DNA of 64,000 bases from Aspidiotus rigidus (Eukaryota; Arthropoda; Insecta; Hemiptera; Diaspididae): positions 5,782,001 to 5,846,000 of the forward strand of contig JAVHKY010000023.1 of assembly GCA_035079385.1 (NCBI GenBank). The letters run 5' to 3'. The notes below the pieces were generated by a model that worked only from the letters and a program-made list of their open reading frames with translations, did not search any database and had not been told where the DNA came from. The translations under genes were made by a program, and so were the position numbers. This document shows positions 57,641-64,000 of this stretch, piece by piece (positions within the stretch are counted from its first letter, which is position 1; every line of letters begins with the position of its first letter).

Positions 57641-59057
57641 GAGACCAACACAAACGAAAGAACAGCCCTACCAACCGGCACACAGAATTTGGATCATTTG
57701 CCATTCAAAAATTGAAATAGAAAGAAGAGCTCAGGCTTGCAACTCCGGCACGATCAGAAGGAATATTACAACATTGCCGACTCCTTTCTACTTTCTTTTA
57801 AGCAGTTGTTTCTTTCTACTCCACCTCATTATCTTTTGAAAATTACCCAAACCTGGTTTGTATTATCGTTTTTCTATTACTCTGACTTCCATTTACTCTT
57901 CCTCTTTCTCTCATTTTCATCATCAAACTCCATATTATGTTTAATTATTTGGTTATTTCATCATTTTCTATTCAATTTCTGCAACAATAACTTCTTACTC
58001 TCACTTATTTTCCCGTTTCACTTGAAATTTTTGAATTTTAGTTATTGAAATACATGAAGAAACAAAAAGAGAAGATGAGTTTAAAAAATGTAACGATTGA
58101 AAAAACACAGATGTCAGAATTTTCGACTGTAGTACGTATCACTGGTGTCGTGCTTCAGTACGGGAAGAAAGAAAAAAAAATAAATAAACATAAGGAGAGA
58201 GACTATGATTAAAAAAATAATATAACACTCTGGATTCAAATAGGCCGAGAAGATAAATATTGGATTAACGTCCATATGGAAGCACTTTCAGAAAAAAAAA
58301 GAAAAAAAAAAAAATGAAAAGAGAAAAAATAGAATGTTTATAATGCTCGAGGAGGAGTAAAAATCAAAAGAGCATATGATTCAAGTGTATGATATCACTG
58401 TAAACTAATTACATCAGAGCTAAAAACGGGAGCATTAAACGATGAATGATTAGAAGATTAGTATGTTTATGATACTCCGATCCTGTTTTCGGTTCATTTT
58501 TCATACTTAATTCGACGACCACATTTGAACGAGCATCACGAAGGACGATGTAGAAAAAACGATCGAAATGATTGAGGTATTTTAATTTTAAAAGAGTGTT
58601 CTAACATTAGTTAGTTTATAACTAATCGTGTGAAAATACGGGTGAAGAAACTGGGTCAACTTTTCGATAATATACATGTACGTACCTCTCACGAGGGGAA
58701 AAATAAACATTTTCACTGTATTCGTTTCAATTTCGTGGTATTACGGTTACATTCGAGGTCACTCAATCCGATGATGATGAACAAGGAATAGGAAAGACGG
58801 GGAAGGTTCGAAGTCAACATCGTGTACATGTATTAAAATAAGAAGAGACGGGTGGACCACAATGTGTCACTCACAGGCACAGATGAAAGGCCACTATTTT
58901 TTTTAGAAAAATAAGTTCGTCAACATAGATAAGATGAGAGCTTGGCTTTGATACGATCATCCGAATGAATGATACACAATCTACTTTCTTCGCAATTTTG
59001 CGAGAAATAAATCTATAAATTTAAGAATTAATTAATTTGTCCGGACGGATAATATAA
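57641..59057. other. stretch without recognised gene
   Basis: AT-rich, probably intronic or upstream OATP DNA. No OATP-like exon was found on the minus strand. Confidence 0.4.
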
Positions 59058-59154
59058 TTAGAAGGTCGAATATGTCCGGCACTGCCGTCCAAAATTTGAA
59101 GAAAAAAAAATAAACAAATAAATGATTCAGTGCCGGACATATTCGACCTTCTAA
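59058..59154. repeat. perfect 27-bp inverted repeat
   Basis: TTAGAAGGTCGAATATGTCC-GGCACTG at 59058-59084 is exactly inverted at 59128-59154, with a 43-bp spacer rich in A. It resembles a tiny MITE or the two ends of a deleted element. Confidence 0.85.
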
Positions 59155-59639
59155 CTAAATCTATAAATATTATGAAGTTTTCAGATTAATTTCAAAGGCT
59201 CTGAAGAGTACTCGAAAAGCTCTCAACTTCGACCATATTTCCTTCTTTCAAAAGTCCCCCAATCCTCGAATTTTTCTCTCGTAAACACCCATAAACGCCA
59301 ACCCCATGAATTTGAGTATAGCAGCCTCTATAAAAAGGTCAAGCATTTTCAGTTTTTCTCTTGATATAATTGTACTTATGGCTCAGAGGTCATAATTTTC
59401 TTTGAGGCCCTCCCCCTCCCTTCTTGAATATGTATTGGGTACAACTCGAAGATCGAATTTTTTCGAGTTTCCTTCCTGATGTAGCTCGATTGTAAAAATC
59501 GTAGATCAAACTCCACCATACTTTCTCGGAACTACAATTCGCCCCCATCTTTCGTCTCCTATGCAGTTAAAGTGGTTGGAATGTTTTGAAATCTCCTCCC
59601 CTCGTATGGACTCGTATAGTTATTTTAACAAGAAAACTG

Positions 59640-60130
59640 TCCTTTCGGGGGGGGGGAGATTTTTGAAAATTTTGCGTCCGCCGTCCAACGTTTGGCAACA
59701 ACTGACCTACCCTAGTGGAGGAGTTGGACTAGGAAAAATTTCAACCATCAGAGGAGTTGAACTAAGAAAAATTTTGAATATCAAGCAATACGTGGTAGGA
59801 GTGAACTTCAGAAAATTTCAACCGTAAAAGGAGCTGGACTTGAAAAACATCAACCACCAAAGAAGTTTGTAAGAGAACAACAAATGATGAGAAGGGCACT
59901 TGAAAAAATTTCAACCATCAAAGGAGTAGCATTATGAAAAATTTTGAACAATAATATTATATGATAGGAGTTGGACTTCAAAAAATTTAGAATATTGAGA
60001 AATACTGTATATGATAGGAGTTGGATTCATACGATTCTCTAAATTACGGTTAAATATATCTAGGGAGAGCCGCGTTATTTGCAACTGAAGGTGGACAAAT
60101 TTCGACTTTCGAGCTGTACATGATAGGCGT
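59640..60130 (+). repeat. degenerate array related to the 46-bp minisatellite
   Basis: Repeated GGAGTTGGACT, AAAAATTTCAACCAT and ATATGATAGGAGTTGGA phrases, preceded by GCGTCCGCCGTCCAACG as in a left module. More diverged than the 30.7-32.7-kb array. Confidence 0.55.
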
Positions 60131-60169
60131 GAACTCAGAGTTTACACAATTCTCAATATCAAAAAACTC

Positions 60170-60225
60170 ACGGGTTCTTTAACGGAGGTAAACGAGGGAT
60201 GACAGGAACCTGTTTCAAGGGGGAT
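60170..60225 (-). repeat. right module of the minisatellite element, copy F
   Basis: GGGTTCTTTAACGGAGGTAA, ACGAGGGATGACAGG, AACCTGTTTCAAGGGGG: the hairpin and CAGG-AACCTGTT blocks in reverse orientation. A near-identical start (ACTCACGGGTTCTTTAACGG) recurs at 63237. Confidence 0.55.
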
Positions 60226-60329
60226 CCATGACATCATCAGATTGTGACGTTACAAGGCTGACCCATGACGTGATCAAAGTTTGACGTCATAGATCCGGAC
60301 CTTAGAATTATATGTGATACTAGTTGACC

Positions 60330-61160
60330 TGTGCTGCTTCGCAGCATTAGTATAATTGATGATATAATTCAACCATGACACCTGGACAGGCGGAATATAT
60401 TATTATAGATGGAATATATCCACATAAGAAATGTAATTGGTGAAACCGCGTTTTAATGTTTTGGAAATTTGTAAGGGAGGCTAAGTTGATCAAGGAGTGA
60501 TGGCGGATCGGAGGGTATAAAAAATCAGCCCGACCTGTTCAGTTGAAGTCCCTGGCAAATTGGAAAAGGGGGTTCGTTTTTCTTTCACAAATATCCCCTT
60601 AAGAAATGTACAGGGAAAAATTGCGTTCCGATTTTTTAAAAATTTGTGAGGAAGGCGGAGTAAACTGTTGAGTGACGGCAAATCTGTTGATGAGAGGCAT
60701 TCATTTAAATATTGCTCGAGAGTCGAAATTTTTCTAAGTCCCCCTTCTATCATATATAGCTCGAGAGACGAAATTTTTCCAAGTCCCCCTTCTATCATAT
60801 ATGGCTCGAGAATCGACATTTTTCTAAGTTTTTCGCTGGACGGCGCACGGCGCACGCCAGATTTCTCAAATAGCCCCCCATAAAACAGGTTCCCTGTTAA
60901 AAAAAAAAAAGATCAGTCTGATCTGTTTAGTTTGACGCTGGTAAACTGAATAAAATGGTTCAATTTCATCTAAAAAACACCTCTATCCATAAGAAATGTA
61001 CAGGGCAAGATCGCGTTTCAATACTACCCAAAATTGAAGTCAGGGACGGGTCAGCCAATGGGTAATGGCTTATCTGTGGGTCGGAAGCATTTATTTAAAG
61101 GAAAGATCAGCCCAATCTGTCCAGGGGAAATGTCTGGCGAATTTTATTAAGTTTTACTAA
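60330..61160 (+). repeat. three ~180-190-bp tandem monomers
   Basis: AAGAAATGTA-AG followed by GCGTTTTAA/GCGTTCCGA/GCGTTTCAA recurs at about 60426, 60602 and 60999. Each monomer ends in ATCAGCCCGACCTGTTCAG-like sequence. Monomer 2 is split by a 201-bp piece of the minisatellite element at 60710-60910. Confidence 0.6.
60710..60910 (-). mobile_element. short minisatellite-element piece inserted in a tandem monomer
   Basis: Three reverse units (TCGAAATTTTTCTAAGTCCC) and an inverted left module (GCTGGACGGCGCACGGCGCA, CCCCATAAAACAGGTTCCC, TGTTAAAA). The neighbouring monomer at about 61090-61115 reads ATTTAAAGGAAAGATCAG without it. Confidence 0.7.
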
Positions 61161-61175
61161 ATTTTTTTCAGTATA

Positions 61176-62497
61176 TATGTTACAGTTAAAACCCGAAATC
61201 AGTAAATTCTAAAATTCACTAGTCAAAACTAGTTACCACAAATGACTTTAGTCAGAACTAGTTTTGACTAGTTAATTCTAGAATAAAAAAAATTGTTTGA
61301 ATTCATCAGTAAATTCTAGTTATGACTGAAATGAATTGAATTTGATCGAGTTCAAAAGGTGATGGTGTTTCCAGACATACTTCGGCCAAATTGATAGATA
61401 TTTGGTAGTTCTGTTCAACTTTGAGGATAAGTAGCTCACACTGGGATAAAATATACGAAAAAGTTCTAAATTTTTCTTCCTTAATTCACACATTAAACCG
61501 CATATCATACGAATTCGTCGGCCTATAAACGTTACAAGAGCAAATCTAACAGTGACTAATTGACGCACACCATTCAAGTACAAACAAGCTTTGTAAAAAA
61601 CAAAAATTCAAGGGTGTTGGAGGCTGGAGGCACTTTGTCTCTGGAAGTACCTTGTCTCCGTCTCTAATGAGGCGAAGATGGTGAGTATTGAAACCAAGAT
61701 GTTGGAGGCTGGAGGATTTTGCCTCCGGAGGTACCTTGCTTCCACCTAGAGGCTTGGAGGTGCTTCCAAAGACCCTTTAGGAGGCACTTTTTTCAACAGT
61801 ATTTTATTCCTCGAAACCTCATTCAACCACTTTGATGCTAGCGCTGCTCGGTACGGAGAAAAGCCAAAGTTTTAAATACACCTTCTGAGTATCATCTGTC
61901 ATCTGGCAACACTGGTAGGCCAATATGCTACATCTGGTCACACTGATCAACATTACAAGTGCCTTCGGAGGCGTCTCCAAAGACGTCTTCGGTTTCTTCG
62001 ACAGTGCCTCCGGAGGCATTTTCTCCAATCTCAGTAATTGCGCTGGAGGCATTTGGAGGTACCTCCAGAGACATACTTTGGAGGTCAGAAGACGCCTCCA
62101 AACGTGTCCACTGCAGGCAACTGGAGTCGGAGAGTCATTTTCTGTATTCGTTCCGGACACCTCTAAAAAAAAATATGCCTCCAACACCCTTGATAAAAAT
62201 GCAATTACATTTGTACTAGGGAAGAAATTCATTTTACTGATTGGATTCACCCTTCTTGTTTTCGCTAGTTAAAACTAGTTTCCCTGATAATCATTATTTC
62301 TTCTCTGTTTCACTTTTTACTAGTCAATTCTAGTTTTCACTAGTAAAAACTAGTTTTACCTGAAATTATTCAAGTTAAAACTAGCTCCAACGCTGAGGGT
62401 CACGGTAAATTCTAGAGTTAACTAGTCGAAACTAGTTCTGACTAAAGTCATTTGTGGCAACTAGTTTTGACTAGTGAATTTTAGAAACTGTAACATA
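61176..62497. mobile_element. 1.3-kb TIR element rich in ACTAGTT motifs
   Basis: TATGTTACAGTT, TCTAAAATTCACTAGTC, AAAACTAGTT, CCACAAATGACTTTAGTC and AGAACTAGTTTTGACTAG run inward from the left end and are mirrored at the right end, giving arms of about 110 bp. The spacer contains a nested element (61609-62192). No coding sequence. Confidence 0.75.
61609..62192. mobile_element. 584-bp nested element with CAAGGGTGTTGGAGGC ends
   Basis: CAAGGGTGTTGGAGGC at the left and its exact complement at 62177-62192. The interior is full of GGAGGC, CCTCCGGAGG and GGAGGTACCT palindromes. The CAAGGG start is hAT-like, but no 8-bp target duplication could be confirmed. Confidence 0.65.
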
Positions 62498-62519
62498 TAG
62501 ATAGATAATATGTGTGAAA

Positions 62520-63145
62520 AGCTCAATTGAGGAAAATTCAAGAACGCCTTAAGTCCAGCGGCTGCTGATCCTTAATGGCTCAGCTGATGCGCTAAATGAA
62601 CAAATTAAAGAAACTGAAGCAAATTGGTTGAGTAGAACGGCCAGACGGACTGTCATAAAGTTATTTTTGGAAGTTTTTTCATATATTAAAAAAAAAAAAG
62701 GATAGACCTGCTGGATGAGTCAACATACGTACTATAGCTACTAAATAGCTACGCTCCTCGCGTTCAATCAACCGAATGTATGAAAAATTCCCCATAAGAA
62801 ATACATGGGGAGAAAACGCAAATGCGGGTAAGTGGGGAACACCTGAAGTAAGGCACTAAGTAATGCTTGATGGTTAGAGGTCGTCCTGAGGAGAATAAGA
62901 AAAAAATGAAGCAAATCGGCCCAGTAGAACGGCCTGACGGACTGTCATTGCGTTCAACCAAATGTATGAAAAATTTTCCATAAGAAATACATGGGGAGAA
63001 AACGCAAATGCAGATAAGTGGGGAACACCTGAAGTGAGGTACTAAGTAATGCTTGATGGCTAATCTAGAGGTTATTCTGAAGAGAATAAAAAAAAATGAA
63101 GCAAATCCGTCTGGTAGAACGTCCGCACGAGCTGTGAAAAGGATA
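62520..63145 (+). repeat. 190-bp tandem repeat, about 2.5 copies
   Basis: CGTTCAA-CAA-ATGTATGAAA at 62761 and 62951 begins near-identical 190-bp units (AAGAAATACATGGGGAGAAA, TAAGTGGGGAACACCTGAAG, GACGGACTGTCAT). A partial older unit precedes at 62590-62660. The AAGAAATACATGGGG block echoes the monomers at 60.4-61.1 kb. Confidence 0.8.
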
Positions 63146-63169
63146 GATCCCAAATTTTGTTAATATATG

Positions 63170-63640
63170 GATAACAGGGACTTGTAAAAATTTCGACTTC
63201 CAGGCTATATATGATAGGAGGGAGACTTAGAAAAAACTCACGGGTTCTTTAACGGACTTAAACGCGGGGTGGCAAGGAATCTGTTTTATAGGGCGCATGG
63301 GATCTGAAAAATGTAGGTTGGAACGTCACAAGGCTGACCCATGACGTCATCAAATTGTGACGTCAAAGGCTGAGACTTTGGAGCTAATAGGAGGGGAACT
63401 AAACAAAAACTTATCTATGACGTCATCAGATTGTGATGTCACTGGCCTCGTCCCCAAGCTATATATGATAGGGGAGGGACTTGGGAAATTTCCGAGCTCC
63501 AATCTTTGCCAGCCGGTGGATGTTTTTTACGACCCCCCCCCCCCGATAAAACAGTTTCCCTGTAAAAACTAATTTGTTCTACAGAACATGTTCCCTGCGT
63601 TCCTCGTTCAACTTCGTTAATAAAACCATAGTTTCTCGAG
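63170..63640. mobile_element. minisatellite-element remnants, copy G
   Basis: One or two units (ATATATGATAGGAGGGAGAC), a reverse right module (GGGTTCTTTAACGGAC), an inverted left module after a C-run (CGATAAAACAGTTTCCCTGT) and a forward right module (GTTCCCTGCGTTCCTCGTTC). It looks like pieces of two copies. Confidence 0.55.
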
Positions 63641-64000
63641 TTCTGGTCGACATTTCTCAAGTACTCCTGCCTCCTCATGTACATCAAATTATTCTTCTTG
63701 ACTCACCCGTTAAAATTTTTCCAAGTCTTCCTCTTGATACATCTTGCTAGATGATCCAAATTTTCAACTTTCTTAAAATAGTTTAGACCTCTCTTGCCTA
63801 CGATTTCTTCTTCTTTTTCACGAGTATTTTAACTACAAAGTGGGCTACTTGCTTGGGGTGAGTACGTACACAGAATAATTACAAATTAAAAATAATTGGA
63901 GAATTTCAAAAGTCTTTTACAAGATAAAGGTAGAAATAACTTGAGCGTAAAGAAAATTGACGCGTTCATGTTTTAAAAGGTAGATGTAGTTATACTCGTA
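63641..64000. other. stretch without recognised gene
   Basis: No coding frame or repeat was recognised up to the right edge. Confidence 0.35.

Noticed and set aside
57737..58048. Phe/Leu/Ser-rich 103-codon frame, possible membrane protein
   Set aside because: Pyrimidine-rich composition explains it; no start context, conservation cue or neighbouring exons were seen.
61819..62272. Open frames of 86-143 codons on both strands in the GGAGGC-rich element
   Set aside because: They cross inverted repeats and palindromes and lack any recognisable domain.
62764..63153. 129-codon minus-strand frame with duplicated halves
   Set aside because: It simply translates the 190-bp tandem repeat.

Overview
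The window reads as nuclear DNA of an arthropod, most likely an insect. It is AT-rich and gene-poor, with introns that have GT..AG borders, a BEL/Pao LTR retrotransposon, I-clade-like LINEs, long-inverted-repeat (foldback) DNA elements and minisatellite-bearing elements. A hemipteran is a weak guess from overall texture only. No bacterial, plasmid or phage features and no CRISPR array were seen. No tRNA or rRNA gene was recognised.

Layout. 1-6383: 3' part of a BEL/Pao retrotransposon (gag-protease-RT-RNase H, integrase, polypurine tract, probable 3' LTR), cut by the left edge. 6551-9686: a minus-strand LINE with a 14-bp target-site duplication. 10608-11951: a three-exon gene for a probable secreted Pro/Ser/Tyr- and Asp-rich protein. 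12300-28050: LINE fragments, two foldback elements (16068-17008 and 18020-21870) and a third decayed LINE (25140-27155). 30640-33520: a roughly 2-kb array of about forty 46-bp units inside a recurring modular element. 34638-37286: a two-exon gene for a secreted Gly/Tyr-rich protein. 39479-41094: another long-inverted-repeat element. 43970-54099 (minus): the last six exons recognised of an organic anion transporter (OATP/SLCO) gene. Its 8.2-kb intron holds a 5.2-kb hairpin-forming element that was itself invaded twice. 54400-56945: the best preserved LINE, with one internal stop in a reading frame of about 2.3 kb. 57370-64000: repeats only, probably still inside or upstream of the OATP gene.

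Three host genes can be supported. Two encode small secreted proteins with the same design: a short signal-peptide exon, a phase-1 intron and a C-terminal S-V-A-S..A-Y motif. They may belong to one cuticle, silk or secretion gene class. The third, OATP, is a membrane uptake transporter and is only partly in the window.

The most interesting content is the repeat landscape. One modular element family recurs at least eight times. It has an asymmetric structure, inverted subterminal repeats, an expandable 46-bp minisatellite core and a 3' hairpin followed by a T-run. This fits DINE-1/Helentron-type non-autonomous rolling-circle elements. Because some copies sit in one arm of an inverted repeat, the opposite arm serves as an unoccupied-site control, and insertion boundaries can be read directly from the window. 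All similarity statements were made by eye.
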